This document shows positions 17,411 to 26,590 of a stretch of DNA of 64,000 nucleotides, in pieces (positions within the stretch are counted from its first letter, which is position 1; every line of letters begins with the position of its first letter). Source of the stretch: Micromonospora sp. HNM0581 (GTDB taxonomy: Bacteria; Actinomycetota; Actinomycetes; Mycobacteriales; Micromonosporaceae); assembly GCF_012726175.1 (NCBI RefSeq), contig NZ_JAASAD010000003.1, positions 310,001-374,000 of the forward strand, in the 5' to 3' direction. Both the position numbers and the translations under genes were made by a program. The notes below the pieces were generated by a model. The model saw only the letters and a program-made list of their open reading frames with translations, made no database searches and was not told the DNA's origin.

Positions 17411-18589
17411 TCACTTGCGAGAGGAAATCACCTCGGGGTTGTGGAAGACGAACTCGGCGAGCTCGTCCTTCCGGATGGCCTGGAACATTTCCAGGGTCTG
17501 TTCGCTGAGCGCCTCGGTGCCGTTGCCCTTGGCGTTGTAGGTGCCGCCGTTGGTCTTCAGCATGATCAGCTCGTTGCCGGTGACTCCGCGCATGGTGAAC
17601 ACGAAATCCTCCACCGGCACACCCCCGGTGTCCAGGATGAACGCCTTACCGGCCGCCTTGACCAGCTGGTTGAGCTTGACCGGGTTGGTCAGACTCCCGT
17701 CCTGGGTCGCCTTCTTGGCCATCGCCTTGATCAGCTGCTGCTGGTTCTGTTGGCGGTCGTAGTCGCTGTTCTTGAGGCCGTACCGTTGACGGGAGAAGTC
17801 CAGGGCCGCCCAGCCCTCCATTTCCTGGCAGCCTTTCTTGTGCACCACTGGGGTACGCGGCTTACCGGTCTTCTTGGCGTCCGCGTTCCACATCGGCTTG
17901 CCGTCGACGTACGACATGTGGATCGAGGTGACGTCCTGTTTCGGGCAGATGCGCACGGAGCCGAGGGCGTCGATCACGTTCTTGAAGCCGCCGAAGTTGA
18001 TGATCGCCGCGCCGTCGAAGCTGACCCCGGTCATCGCCTTGAGGGTCTGCGCCATCAACTGGGCGCCGCCCTCCCAGCCGCCGCCGTTCTGCGCGCCGGC
18101 CTGGAACGCTGCGTTGATCTTACCGACGCCACCGGGATAACGGGTCTGCTCGAAGGCCGGAATCCGCGCCTCGGTGTCACGCGGGATCGAGATGAGGTAC
18201 GCCTGGTCGTGGGTGGCCGGGATGTGCAGCACGATGATGCTGTCCGCACGCACGTCGTCAGCTGCCCACCGCTCTCGGGCATCGACGCCCAGCAGCAGCA
18301 TGTCGATCGGGCCCTTGAGGTCGGATCCGCCTTCGGCGGAGGTTTTGCCGGCGCCGCCGAGCAGGTTCTGCTGGGAGATGCTGCCGGTCGCCTGACTGAT
18401 CACCGCTTTGCTGCCGACGATCGCCACACCGCTGGTCATCATCAGTGCAGCGCCGAGAATCACGGTGAGCCGGGCCCAGAGCGGGTCCTTTCGCCGAGAG
18501 CGACTCTTGCCGTGGCCGTCCGCGCCGCTGGGTGGCTGGGCGACGGACGCGCGCGGCGGCTCAAGCAGGGAGGGGCTCTGAACCGGCAT
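17411..18589 (-). CDS. LytR-CpsA-Psr (LCP) family phosphotransferase
   Basis: 392 residues. Short cytoplasmic basic tail, one membrane helix (about 38-60, LTVILGAALMMTSGVAIVG), then the extracellular LCP domain: DMLLLGVDARE, DSIIVLHIPATHDQAYLISIPRDTEA, GKINAAFQAG, VSFDGAAIINFGGF and the catalytic-pocket Arg/Asp residues in FSRQRYGLKNSDYDRQQNQQ. LCP enzymes transfer lipid-linked glycopolymers onto peptidoglycan (arabinogalactan or teichoic-acid-type polymers). GGAG lies 5 nt before the ATG. It is followed by a second LCP gene upstream on the same strand. Confidence 0.9.
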   Translation of the reverse strand: MPVQSPSLLEPPRASVAQPPSGADGHGKSRSRRKDPLWARLTVILGAALMMTSGVAIVGSKAVISQATGSISQQNLLGGAGKTSAEGGSDLKGPIDMLLLGVDARERWAADDVRADSIIVLHIPATHDQAYLISIPRDTEARIPAFEQTRYPGGVGKINAAFQAGAQNGGGWEGGAQLMAQTLKAMTGVSFDGAAIINFGGFKNVIDALGSVRICPKQDVTSIHMSYVDGKPMWNADAKKTGKPRTPVVHKKGCQEMEGWAALDFSRQRYGLKNSDYDRQQNQQQLIKAMAKKATQDGSLTNPVKLNQLVKAAGKAFILDTGGVPVEDFVFTMRGVTGNELIMLKTNGGTYNAKGNGTEALSEQTLEMFQAIRKDELAEFVFHNPEVISSRK

Positions 18590-18705
18590 GCGTGCTCCAG
18601 CTCGTTACGCAGAAGGGGGCGGAAACACTTTACGTTCGCGTTCTGGTGCAGGCGAGTTCGCGTCGTGTCCAATTCACGTTCTCTACCGCGTCATCCTGCT
18701 GAAAT

Positions 18706-18739
18706 GACCGATCGTCCACAGCTAAGTGGACGATCGGTC
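18706..18739. terminator. perfect terminator hairpin between the LCP genes
   Basis: 14-nt perfect arms (18706-18719 and 18726-18739, arm GACCGATCGTCCAC) with a 6-nt loop, 15 bp after the stop of the upstream LCP gene. It separates the two LCP transcripts. Confidence 0.8.
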
Positions 18740-18753
18740 GTCGTCGCTCGTGC

Positions 18754-19977
18754 TCAGCCGTTGCCGGTGGTCGATTGCTCGTTGGCCCGCATCCAGTCAC
18801 CCATGGTGTCCCCGGCCATCGCCCGGTACATGGTCAGTGCCTTCTCCCGGTCGGAGACGACCACCGATTCACCGTTGATGTTCTGGCTGCCCAGGTGCGG
18901 GCTGGTGACGAAGGTCAGGTTCTCGCCGCGCAGGTTGCGGAACTGCACCGCCATGTCGGTGAGCGAGAAACCGGCGTCGACCGTGACCGCCTCGGTCACC
19001 GACTGGAGGAAGGCGTTGAGCTTCTTCGGGTTGGTGAGCGTGCCCGTGCTCGCAGCCTTGTCCATCAGTGCCCGGAGGAATTCCTGCTGGTGGCGCATCC
19101 GGGCGAAGTCACCGTCGGGAAACTGCTTGCGCTGACGGATCCAGTCCAGGGCTTCGGCACCGTTCATGGTGTTGGTGCCCTTGGTGAACTTCCGGTACGG
19201 CTTGTGGATCGAGGTGATGGTCCGCTCCACCTCCAGGTCCACCCCGCCGAGGGCATCGGTGACCTGCTTGAATCCGGCGAAGTCGATCGCCATCACGTGA
19301 TCGATGTGCACGTCGGTGAAACACTCGACCGTGCGTACCGCCAAGGGCAGTCCACCGAACGCGAACGCTGCGTTGATCTTCCGTCGTTGGCCCGTCTCAC
19401 ACCCCGCACCGGCGCTCTCCGGGATCGGCACGTACAGGTCCCGGGGGATGGAGACGAGGTAAGCCTGCTCGTGGTCGGCCGGGACGTGCATGACGATGAT
19501 CGTGTCGGCCCGCCACTCACCGGCCCGGTCCATCGGTGCGTCCGGATCCCGCGAGTCGGTGCCCACCAGCAGGATGTTCAGCGCGCCGTTCACCGCCTTG
19601 GCCGGCCGGCCACCGGTGATCTCCGAGAACGGGTCCGTCCGGGCCATGTTGTTGTCGAGGCTACGGGCGTAGAACCAGGCACCCGCCCCGCCGACCAAGG
19701 CCAGCACCAGCACCACGACTCCGGCCACCAGCGCGACACGGCGCCACTGCGGTCGCCTTCGTGGCGCCGGACCGCCACCGGGACCGCCCGGACCGAACGG
19801 ACCCCGTGGTCCTCCCGGGCCGCCCGGAGAAAGCCGCTCATCGTCGTACGCCGGCTGCCGTCGGGTGTCGCCCGGCCTGCCCGCCCGGCCTGCGCGTCCC
19901 GGGCCCGGTACGGCCGCCCGGCCGGCGCCGCGATGCAGGTGGAGGGCCGGTAGCGCGGCGGAGAAGGTCGCTGACAT
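18754..19977 (-). CDS. LytR-CpsA-Psr (LCP) family phosphotransferase
   Basis: 407 residues from ATG at 19977. A long Gly/Pro/Arg-rich cytoplasmic tail (about 75 residues) precedes one membrane helix (VALVAGVVVLVLALVGGAGA). The LCP domain follows: NILLVGTDSRD, ADTIIVMHVPADHEQAYLVS, IPRDLYVPIPE, KINAAFAFGG, DHVMAIDFAGF and DWIRQRKQFPDGDFARMRHQ. It is a paralogue of the next gene downstream, with a much longer tail that could bind cytoplasmic partners. Predicted role is cell-wall glycopolymer attachment. The terminator after it makes it a separate unit. Confidence 0.9.
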   Translation of the reverse strand: MSATFSAALPALHLHRGAGRAAVPGPGRAGRAGRPGDTRRQPAYDDERLSPGGPGGPRGPFGPGGPGGGPAPRRRPQWRRVALVAGVVVLVLALVGGAGAWFYARSLDNNMARTDPFSEITGGRPAKAVNGALNILLVGTDSRDPDAPMDRAGEWRADTIIVMHVPADHEQAYLVSIPRDLYVPIPESAGAGCETGQRRKINAAFAFGGLPLAVRTVECFTDVHIDHVMAIDFAGFKQVTDALGGVDLEVERTITSIHKPYRKFTKGTNTMNGAEALDWIRQRKQFPDGDFARMRHQQEFLRALMDKAASTGTLTNPKKLNAFLQSVTEAVTVDAGFSLTDMAVQFRNLRGENLTFVTSPHLGSQNINGESVVVSDREKALTMYRAMAGDTMGDWMRANEQSTTGNG

Positions 19978-20040
19978 GTAACTCAATGTACGCAGCGCGA
20001 GCCAGTCTCGCCCCTACCGATGGTGCGCCGCCGGTGACAA

Positions 20041-21015
20041 CTACCCCAGCCGCTTGCGGAAGTGCTCGATGGTGCGCCGCAGCCCCTCCTCGGGAGCGAC
20101 GGTCGGCTGGTAGCCGAGCGTCTTCCGGGCGAGGGCGAGATCCGGACGACGCATCTCCGGATCGTCGGCGCTACGCGTGACGTAGGTCACCTCAGATTGG
20201 CTGCCGCAGAGCGAGACGACCGTTTCGGCCAGCTCCCGCATGCTCATCTCGTGCTCGGTGCCGCAGTTCACCGGCCCGCTCTCGGTCGAGTCCAGCAGCA
20301 GCAGGATGCCCCGCACCAGGTCGGCGACGTAGCAGATGGAACGGGTTTGGTCGCCGGTGCCGTGCACGGTGATCGGCTCGCCGCGCAGCGCCTGGGAGAT
20401 GAAGGTCGGGATGGCCCGCCCGTCGTCCGGTCGCATCCTCGGTCCGTAGGTGTTGAAGATACGCACGATCGCGGTGTCCACGCCCCGGCTGCGGCGGTAC
20501 GCCATCGTCGCGGCCTCCGAGAAGCGCTTCGCCTCGTCGTAGACGCTGCGGATGCCGACGGGGTTCACGTTGCCCCAGTACGTCTCCCGCTGCGGGTGCT
20601 CCTTCGGGTCGCCGTACGCCTCGGAGGTGGAGGCGAGCAGGAACCGGGCACCGTCGGCGGCAGCGCGTTCCAGCAGGTGCAGGGTGGCCACCGAGCCGAC
20701 CCGCAGGATCTCCACCGGCAGCTTCTCGAAGTCCGTCGGGCTGGCCGGCGAGGCCATGTGCAGGATCGCGTCGAACCGCTCCGCCAAGGCCGGGTGGTTG
20801 GGCAGCCCATCGGAGATGTCGGCCTCCACCAAGGTGAAGGTCGGCTCGTCGAGCAGGTGCGCGACGTTCCCCCGGGACCCGGTGACGAAGTTGTCGAGAG
20901 CGACGACCGTGCAGCCACGCTCGATCACGGAATCCACCAGGTGCGACGGAACGAAACCGGCACCGCCGGTGACCAGGACCCGGTGACCGGGACCGAAGCG
21001 CTGCTCAACCTTCAT
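20041..21015 (-). CDS. NAD-dependent epimerase/dehydratase, UDP-xylose-synthase-like
   Basis: 324 residues of the extended SDR family. NAD site VLVTGGAGFVPSHLV, DNFVTGSRGNV, catalytic Ser region LLASTSEAYGDPKEHPQRE, the family-specific YWGNVNPVG, active-site YDEAK, and RIFNTYGPRM. This set is that of UDP-glucuronate decarboxylase (UXS) and close relatives. The unusual residue is Pro-Ser (VPSH) where IGSH is usual. TAGGCT 8 nt before the ATG suggests a leaderless message. Likely supplies a sugar nucleotide for cell-wall or exported glycans. Confidence 0.85.
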   Translation of the reverse strand: MKVEQRFGPGHRVLVTGGAGFVPSHLVDSVIERGCTVVALDNFVTGSRGNVAHLLDEPTFTLVEADISDGLPNHPALAERFDAILHMASPASPTDFEKLPVEILRVGSVATLHLLERAAADGARFLLASTSEAYGDPKEHPQRETYWGNVNPVGIRSVYDEAKRFSEAATMAYRRSRGVDTAIVRIFNTYGPRMRPDDGRAIPTFISQALRGEPITVHGTGDQTRSICYVADLVRGILLLLDSTESGPVNCGTEHEMSMRELAETVVSLCGSQSEVTYVTRSADDPEMRRPDLALARKTLGYQPTVAPEEGLRRTIEHFRKRLG

Positions 21016-21059
21016 GACTGGTCAGCCTAAAGGAGGGGGTTTACGGACCGTCGTAACGG

Positions 21060-21590
21060 TCACGCCAGTTCCCGGTAGCGCCCCCGATGGTGCAGCAGGG
21101 GCTCGGTGTCGTCGGTCAGCTCCACGCGCTCTACGGTCGCCTCCACCAGCAGACCCCAGCCGTACTCCCGGGCCCCGTCGAGGCGGCAACCGGCCCAGCC
21201 GCCCGCGTCGTTCGGCACCGGCCCGTAGGGCGTGTCGAGCCAGTCGCCGATGGCGAAGAGGCCGCCCGGCGAGGGAAACAGACCGGCGAATCGGTCGGCG
21301 AGCTGCCGGTGGGGCGGACCGAGCGGGGTCACGGCGAAACAGCCGGCGGCCTCGACCGCCGCCCACAGCTCCGACTCGACGTCGACCAGCCCGAGCAGCC
21401 GGCCCGGCTCGCCCTCCGCGACGAGCGTCGACGACACCGTCAGTCCTGCGGGCCCGGGCGCCGTCCAGAGGGTCACCGGCGCGGCGAGTCGGCCTCGCAG
21501 CCGGCGTACGGGCGAGCGGTTCTCGGCCGGTGCGGCGAACGGGTCGGTGTGGTGGATCCGGGCACCCGGCTCATGATTCACGTGAAACAT
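21060..21590 (-). CDS. flavin reductase-like FMN-binding domain protein
   Basis: 176 residues. The split-barrel flavin reductase pattern is visible: LAAPVTLWTAPGPAGLTVSS, LVAEGEPGRLLGLVDVESELW, CFAVTPLG, and WAGCRLDGAREYGWGLLVEATV. The family reduces FMN/FAD with NAD(P)H or binds FMN for partner monooxygenases. The first codons (M-F-H-V-N-H) coincide with a parS-like site, so this N-terminus is shaped by DNA function. No partner oxygenase adjacent. Confidence 0.82.
   Translation of the reverse strand: MFHVNHEPGARIHHTDPFAAPAENRSPVRRLRGRLAAPVTLWTAPGPAGLTVSSTLVAEGEPGRLLGLVDVESELWAAVEAAGCFAVTPLGPPHRQLADRFAGLFPSPGGLFAIGDWLDTPYGPVPNDAGGWAGCRLDGAREYGWGLLVEATVERVELTDDTEPLLHHRGRYRELA
21574..21589. 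promoter_or_regulatory. parS-like ParB-binding site
   Basis: TGATTCACGTGAAACA matches the ParB consensus TGTTTCACGTGAAACA at 15 of 16 positions. It overlaps the first codons of the flavin reductase gene. ParB sites of this sequence nucleate the partition complex and cluster around oriC in actinomycetes. Confidence 0.75.
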
Positions 21591-21701
21591 TGTGACCCCC
21601 CGTCCGCCCGGTTCAACCGACCCGGGCCGGTCCGTCGTGAATACGGCCTGTCGCCGTATCCCCCGGATGTGATATCACGACATGTCGCATCCGGTGCGGC
21701 G

Positions 21702-23402
21702 TCAGCGGCGGGGTGTGACCATGGCGAGCAGCTCGGGTTGACGGCGGTCCAACACGTCGCCCGCCAGGTAGGTGCCGAGCAGCAACGCGCCGACGCCATA
21801 GGCCACGCCCAGCGGCAGGCCCAGCCAAACCCAGGTGTCGCCGAGCAGACCCGCAGCGAGCACCATCGGGACGGCGAGCACGCCCGTGACAATCATGGCC
21901 AGAATGGTGAGCAGCCCCTTGACCAGCCCGGCCCCACTGTTCATCGCGAACGGGTTACTCGTCTCCGGCAACGCGTAGGCGCCGAGTACCGAGACGAACG
22001 AGTTGACCGCCAGCCCGGCACCGTAGGTGGCGACAAGTGCACCGGCCATGAAACCGACCCACGTCGGCTCACCGAGCACGAGTGCGATCACCACGGCCAC
22101 CATCGCGAGCAACGGCAGCACATAGAGCGAGAACGCCGTCGCCCGAGCGCGCAACTCCAGCCGACCCGGGACCCCGGACACCACGTTCGCCGCGTACGCG
22201 CTGCCGTCAAACCCGAACTGGTTCGCCAGGGTCACCGCGGCAAGGAGCCCGACGAAGAGCATGGAGAGACTGACCAGCACCGGTGACGACTCTCCGGCAG
22301 GGCTGAAACTTTGGTCGCTGTCGAGAGTGAAGCCCTGCCCACCGAAGTTGACCATCACCGGTACGAAGAGACCGACCACCGCAATGGTGATCAGGTTGGC
22401 GCGGCGTCGGACGTCCCGCCACCAGTAACGCGCTTCCCTGGCGACCAGGGCGCCAAAACGGTCCCGGTGAAGCCAGCCGACAGCCCGGGGGAAGAGTTGG
22501 GCCACCGAGCCGCCGGTGACTCCGGGTCTCGCGCGGGCCGGTCCGCCGCCCACCGCGCCCACCGCGCCCACCATCGCGGACTCCAGCGAGCGTGACCACC
22601 AGGCCAGCAACGCGACGATCGTCACCACGGTGATCAGCAATTTCACGGGTGCGGCCCAGGGGCGACCCTGCGCCACGTCGATACCCGCCGTCCACGGGGC
22701 GCCGAACGGGGTCCAGCCGATCACCGTCGCCACCCCGACGAGCCGATCCCAGTCGGTGTCCTCGAGGGCGGCCAACCCGGCGAGCTGCAACGGACCGAGT
22801 AGGGCGGCGAGTACCGCGAGCAGGACGGCAGCCAGGTCACGCACCCGGCGGGAGCGCAGCATGGTGGCGAATGCGCTGGTCACCGCCCGGGCGGCTGCCA
22901 CGCATAGCAGCAACCCGCAGACCACCCCGACGACCGTGACAAACGCGGCCGACCAGCCGCCGAACACTGCGGCGGTGACGACCAGGCCGGAGAGGGCGAG
23001 CAGCACGGCGACCGCGGGTACGCTCACCAACGCCGCCGCGAACAGTCCCGTGACCAAGGTACGTCGGGACAGCGGCAGCAGCGCGAACCGGGCCGGGTCG
23101 AGGGTCTCGTCGACGCCGAAGAAGACAAGCGGCAGCAACAGCCAACCGAGCACCGTCAACCCGCCCGCGAAGGCGGCGACCAGCAGGGCGTACCGGTCGT
23201 CGCCGACCAGCCCGGGAGCCGCCAGACCGAAGAAGGCACCGACCGCGAACCAGAGCCCGACCAGTGAGCCGACCAGGAACAGCGCCACCCGCCAGCCCTG
23301 GCCGTGAAAATTGTTGCCCATCACGCGCAGCTTGAGCCGGACGAAGTGACGCGCCGACACCGGCCGCACCGGGCCCGCCGGTAGGGTCACCGGGACAGCC
23401 AC
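21702..23402 (-). CDS. ABC transporter permease (ABC-2 type exporter)
   Basis: 566 residues with about 12 hydrophobic segments spread over the whole length and a short polar middle (about 285-345) with the motif RDRFGALVAREARYWWRDVRRR. No nucleotide-binding motifs, so it depends on the ATPase encoded just upstream, whose coding end overlaps this start by 16 bp. Large single-chain ABC-2 permeases of this kind export drugs, lipids or glycoconjugates; the substrate is unknown. Confidence 0.85.
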   Translation of the reverse strand: MAVPVTLPAGPVRPVSARHFVRLKLRVMGNNFHGQGWRVALFLVGSLVGLWFAVGAFFGLAAPGLVGDDRYALLVAAFAGGLTVLGWLLLPLVFFGVDETLDPARFALLPLSRRTLVTGLFAAALVSVPAVAVLLALSGLVVTAAVFGGWSAAFVTVVGVVCGLLLCVAAARAVTSAFATMLRSRRVRDLAAVLLAVLAALLGPLQLAGLAALEDTDWDRLVGVATVIGWTPFGAPWTAGIDVAQGRPWAAPVKLLITVVTIVALLAWWSRSLESAMVGAVGAVGGGPARARPGVTGGSVAQLFPRAVGWLHRDRFGALVAREARYWWRDVRRRANLITIAVVGLFVPVMVNFGGQGFTLDSDQSFSPAGESSPVLVSLSMLFVGLLAAVTLANQFGFDGSAYAANVVSGVPGRLELRARATAFSLYVLPLLAMVAVVIALVLGEPTWVGFMAGALVATYGAGLAVNSFVSVLGAYALPETSNPFAMNSGAGLVKGLLTILAMIVTGVLAVPMVLAAGLLGDTWVWLGLPLGVAYGVGALLLGTYLAGDVLDRRQPELLAMVTPRR

Positions 23403-24151
23403 GCCAACTCCTCACCGGTTGCGGTACGTCCGCCCACCACCTCGACGAATACCTCCTCCAGCGAGCGGTCACCGCGTACCTGCTCCAGCGTGCCGACCCG
23501 CTTGATGGTGCCTCCGGCGAGGATCGCCACATGTGAGCAGAGCCGCTGCACGACCTCCATGACGTGGCTGGAGAAGACCACCGTCCCGCCGCCGGCAACG
23601 TACCGCTGCAGGATGTCCCGGATGAGCGCCGCCGAAACCGGATCGACCGCCTCGAACGGTTCGTCGAGCACCAGCAGCCGGGGGCCGTGCAACAACGCAC
23701 AGGCCAGGCCGATCTTCTTCCTCATACCGGCGGAGTAGTCGACGACGAGCGTCCGGCCGGCATCGGCGAGAGCCAGCACGTCGAGCAACTCCGCCGCCCG
23801 CCTGTCGACGACGGCCGGGTCCATGCCGCGCAGCAGACCGTGGTAGGCGAGCAGCTCGGCTCCGCTGAGCCGGTCGAAAAGGCGTACCCCGTCGGGCATG
23901 GCGCCGAGCAACTGCTTGGCGGTCACCGGGTCGACCCACACGTCGTGGCCGAGCACCCAGGCGCCGCCAGCGGTGGGGCGCAGCAGCCCCACCGCCATCG
24001 ACAGGGTGGTGGTCTTGCCGGCGCCGTTGGGTCCGAGTAGCCCGTAGAACGAGCCGGCGGGAACGTCGAGATCAACGCCGGTCACCGCGACCTTGCCGTC
24101 GAAGCTCTTGACCAGGCCGCGTAGCGCCAGCGCCGGATACTCAGCAGTCAT
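23387..24151 (-). CDS. ABC transporter ATP-binding protein
   Basis: 254 residues from ATG at 24151. Walker A GPNGAGKTTT, Q-loop VLGHDVWVDPV region, signature motif VDYSAGMRKKIGLACALLHG, Walker B LLVLDEPFEAVDP and H-loop FSSHVMEVVQ. The degenerate signature (YSAGMRKK) is typical of ABC-2 exporter ATPases of the CcmA/drug type. It overlaps the permease start by 16 bp, so the two are coupled. Confidence 0.92.
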   Translation of the reverse strand: MTAEYPALALRGLVKSFDGKVAVTGVDLDVPAGSFYGLLGPNGAGKTTTLSMAVGLLRPTAGGAWVLGHDVWVDPVTAKQLLGAMPDGVRLFDRLSGAELLAYHGLLRGMDPAVVDRRAAELLDVLALADAGRTLVVDYSAGMRKKIGLACALLHGPRLLVLDEPFEAVDPVSAALIRDILQRYVAGGGTVVFSSHVMEVVQRLCSHVAILAGGTIKRVGTLEQVRGDRSLEEVFVEVVGGRTATGEELAWLSR

Positions 24152-24331
24152 GCGCCGACCGTATCCCGTGCCGGCCAACCCGCCGCCCCGCCCGAAGGAG
24201 GAGCCGCAGCTCATCCCCGAGTCGGAGGCCGCAGTCGCGCCGGTGACCGGAAGCATCGACGCGAACCGACACCCCCAGCCGGTGACAGGGAATCGTCGCA
24301 GTGACCGCAGACGCAGGGGAAGGGCCTCTCC

Positions 24332-25972
24332 TCACGAGCGGAGGGCGTCGGGGGCGTGCAGGCGGAGCATGGTCCGGCCGATGTCGGCAGGGGCGCGGCG
24401 GCGGGTGGCCATCGAGACCGCGATCATCACCGTGAAAGCCAGCGGTACCGTCCAGGCGGCCGGCTGGGCGACGAGGGTTGCGGGCCAACCGGTCATGGCC
24501 GGGCCGAGGACGACGACCAGGACCGACGTCACCGCGGCACCGCCGCCGACGAGGATGCCGACGGCCGCACCCGCATCGGTAAGACCTCGCCACCAGATGC
24601 CGAGCACCAGCAGTGGGCAGAAGCTGGACGCCGCCACCGCGAACGCCAGGCCCACCACCTGCGAGACGTCCAGACCCGAAACGTTGAGGGAGAGGACCGT
24701 CGGCACCACCCCGGCGATCACTGTGGCCAGCCGGAAGCCGCGCACCGAACCCCGACCGAGCACGTCGGTGGAGATCACCCCGGCGACGCTTGTCAGCAGC
24801 CCGGACGAGGTGGACAGGAAGGCAGCGAACGCTCCTGCGGCGACCAGTGCAGCCAGTAGGCGGCCGGTGGTTCCGGCGCCGAGCGCCGCCGCGGGTAGCA
24901 GCACCACCACCGCGTCGGTCTGCCCAGTGACCAGCAGTTGCGGTGTGTAGATCCGGCCCAACACGCCGTAGATGGTGGGTAGCAGGTAGAAGACCCCGAC
25001 CAGCGCCAGCACCACCAGGGTGGTCCGGCGTGCGGCGGCCCCGTCGGGGTTGGTGTAGAAGCGCACGAGCACGTGCGGCAGTCCCATGGTGCCCAGGAAA
25101 GTGGCCAGGATCAGCGAGTACGTGCCGAACAACCCCCGGTCGTCGGAACCGGCGTCGCTTGGTAGCAGCCAGTCGGCGGCCCCGTTGGCCACCCCGGAAA
25201 CGTCCGGCACCGGTTCGCCTTCGGTGAAGCTCAGCTCGTCACCGGGTCGTACCTGCAGGGTCTGGCCGTCGGCGAGGGTGAGCACGGCCTGCTGCTCGAC
25301 CACGACGGTGGTCGCCGTCCGGAACGTGGCCCCGTCCGGCGGGGTCACCGCCGGACGGCCGTCGGCCTGCCACTGCAGGGCCAGGAACATCGCCGGTACG
25401 GCGAGCGCGGTCAGCTTCAGCCAGTACTGGAACGCCTGCACGAAGGTGACCGCCCGCATCCCGCCCAATGCCACGTTCGCGGTCACCACGGCGGCCACCA
25501 CGAGCGCGCCGACCGGGTACGGCGAGCCGGCAAGCGTGGCCAGTGTCAGGCCGGCACCCTGCAACTGAGGCACCAGGTAGAGCCAGCCGATGAAGATCAC
25601 GAAGACGGTGGCGAGGGTCCGTAGCCGGCGGGACCCGAGCCGCACCTCACAGAAGTCGGGCAGGGTGAACGCGCCGGACCGGCGCAGCGGTGCGGCCACG
25701 AACAGCAGCAGGGCCAGGTAGCCGGCGGCGAACCCGACCGGGTACCAGAGCACGTCCACGCCGTACTTGAGGATCAGCCCGGCGACGCCGAGGAAGCTCG
25801 CCGCCGACAGGTACTCGCCGCCGATCGCGGCAGCGTTCCAGGTGGGGCTGACCACCCGGGAGGCGACCAGGAAATCGGAGGTGGTGCGGGCCAGCCGCAG
25901 CCCGTAGAAACCGATGGCGACGGTGACCAGGGTGACCGCCACGATCGCCGGTACGACGAGATCGTTGCCCAC
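24332..25972 (-). CDS. sodium/solute symporter, cation-acetate (ActP/MctC) type
   Basis: 546 residues, about 13 membrane helices. SSS-family features: TSDFLVASRVVSPTWNAAAIGGEYLSAASF (positions about 31-60), the DFCEVRLGSRRLR loop, GGMRAVTFVQAFQYW, and the ALGAGTTGRLLAALVAAGAFAAFLS core. A polar insert at about 205-270 sits between helices and would be extracytoplasmic. Closest in character to acetate/pyruvate/propionate symporters. GTG at 25972 follows the upstream stop by one base, so it is translated together with the small membrane gene. The nearby LytS/LytTR system probably controls it. Confidence 0.87.
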   Translation of the reverse strand: MGNDLVVPAIVAVTLVTVAIGFYGLRLARTTSDFLVASRVVSPTWNAAAIGGEYLSAASFLGVAGLILKYGVDVLWYPVGFAAGYLALLLFVAAPLRRSGAFTLPDFCEVRLGSRRLRTLATVFVIFIGWLYLVPQLQGAGLTLATLAGSPYPVGALVVAAVVTANVALGGMRAVTFVQAFQYWLKLTALAVPAMFLALQWQADGRPAVTPPDGATFRTATTVVVEQQAVLTLADGQTLQVRPGDELSFTEGEPVPDVSGVANGAADWLLPSDAGSDDRGLFGTYSLILATFLGTMGLPHVLVRFYTNPDGAAARRTTLVVLALVGVFYLLPTIYGVLGRIYTPQLLVTGQTDAVVVLLPAAALGAGTTGRLLAALVAAGAFAAFLSTSSGLLTSVAGVISTDVLGRGSVRGFRLATVIAGVVPTVLSLNVSGLDVSQVVGLAFAVAASSFCPLLVLGIWWRGLTDAGAAVGILVGGGAAVTSVLVVVLGPAMTGWPATLVAQPAAWTVPLAFTVMIAVSMATRRRAPADIGRTMLRLHAPDALRS

Positions 25973-25973
25973 G

Positions 25974-26411
25974 TCAGCGCTCCGGCCGGTGGACCAGGTC
26001 GGTGAAATCCTGCTCGTTGCGTTCGGTCAGGCGGACGTACGTCCACCCGACGGCGACGAGGAACGGGAACGAGAGCACCCCGAGCAGCAGCCACGGCAGG
26101 TTGACGCCGAGTACGGTCATCCGGCCGACGGAGGGTGCGACGGCGAACAGCCAGGGCAGCCCGCCCAGCCCGACCATCACCACCGCCGACAGCTGCAGGG
26201 CCAGCGCCAGCTGCGCGCGGACCAGACCGCGGACGAGCGCCTCACCGACCCGGGTCTGCTGGGTCAGTTCGGTGTGGGTGCCGGCGGGCCAGCGCGACCG
26301 GCGGGACACCTCGGCCAGCACCACCCGGGTACGCGGCGGCGGCCCGGAGCCGGGCGCGGCCGGGGACGGCGCCGGCCGGCCGGATTCCGGCAGAGGATCC
26401 TCGGCGGCCAT
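25974..26411 (-). CDS. small membrane partner of the symporter (DUF485-like)
   Basis: 145 residues. A proline-rich N-terminal tail of about 55 residues is followed by two membrane helices (about 65-88 and 101-123) and the conserved end WTYVRLTERNEQDFTDLVHR. Gene order and size match the small subunits found beside acetate-type SSS symporters (DUF485 or MctB-like). It is the first gene of the transport operon, and three DnaA boxes lie 40-80 bp before its start. Confidence 0.75.
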   Translation of the reverse strand: MAAEDPLPESGRPAPSPAAPGSGPPPRTRVVLAEVSRRSRWPAGTHTELTQQTRVGEALVRGLVRAQLALALQLSAVVMVGLGGLPWLFAVAPSVGRMTVLGVNLPWLLLGVLSFPFLVAVGWTYVRLTERNEQDFTDLVHRPER

Positions 26412-26451
26412 CTCGGCAGTCTCGTCCGCCGGACAGGAATGTCAAGCGGGC

Positions 26452-26491
26452 TGTGGATATCTTGTGGATAACGAGGTGGAGCTGTGGACAA
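26452..26491. promoter_or_regulatory. cluster of three DnaA boxes
   Basis: TGTGGATAT (26452-26460), TGTGGATAA (26463-26471, perfect reverse of TTATCCACA) and TGTGGACAA (26483-26491, perfect reverse of the actinomycete form TTGTCCACA). All share orientation and are phased by 11 and 20 bp, one and two helical turns. They lie in the promoter region of the symporter operon, not beside dnaA. Confidence 0.6.
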
Positions 26492-26590
26492 CCGCTGGCC
26501 CGGGGCGGCAGGCGCCCCCGGGCCATGCCGTCAGCTGGTCGGATGACCAGATCGGCGGTCATGGGACCCGATGCGGGCACGGTGAACCGG

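Noticed and set aside
17297..19135. 612-codon plus-strand frame
   Set aside because: Antisense to two clear LCP genes with intact motifs on the minus strand.
24150..24331. Possible short gene in the gap upstream of the ABC ATPase on the plus strand
   Set aside because: No ribosome-binding site at its ATG beyond the divergent promoter and no recognisable protein pattern.
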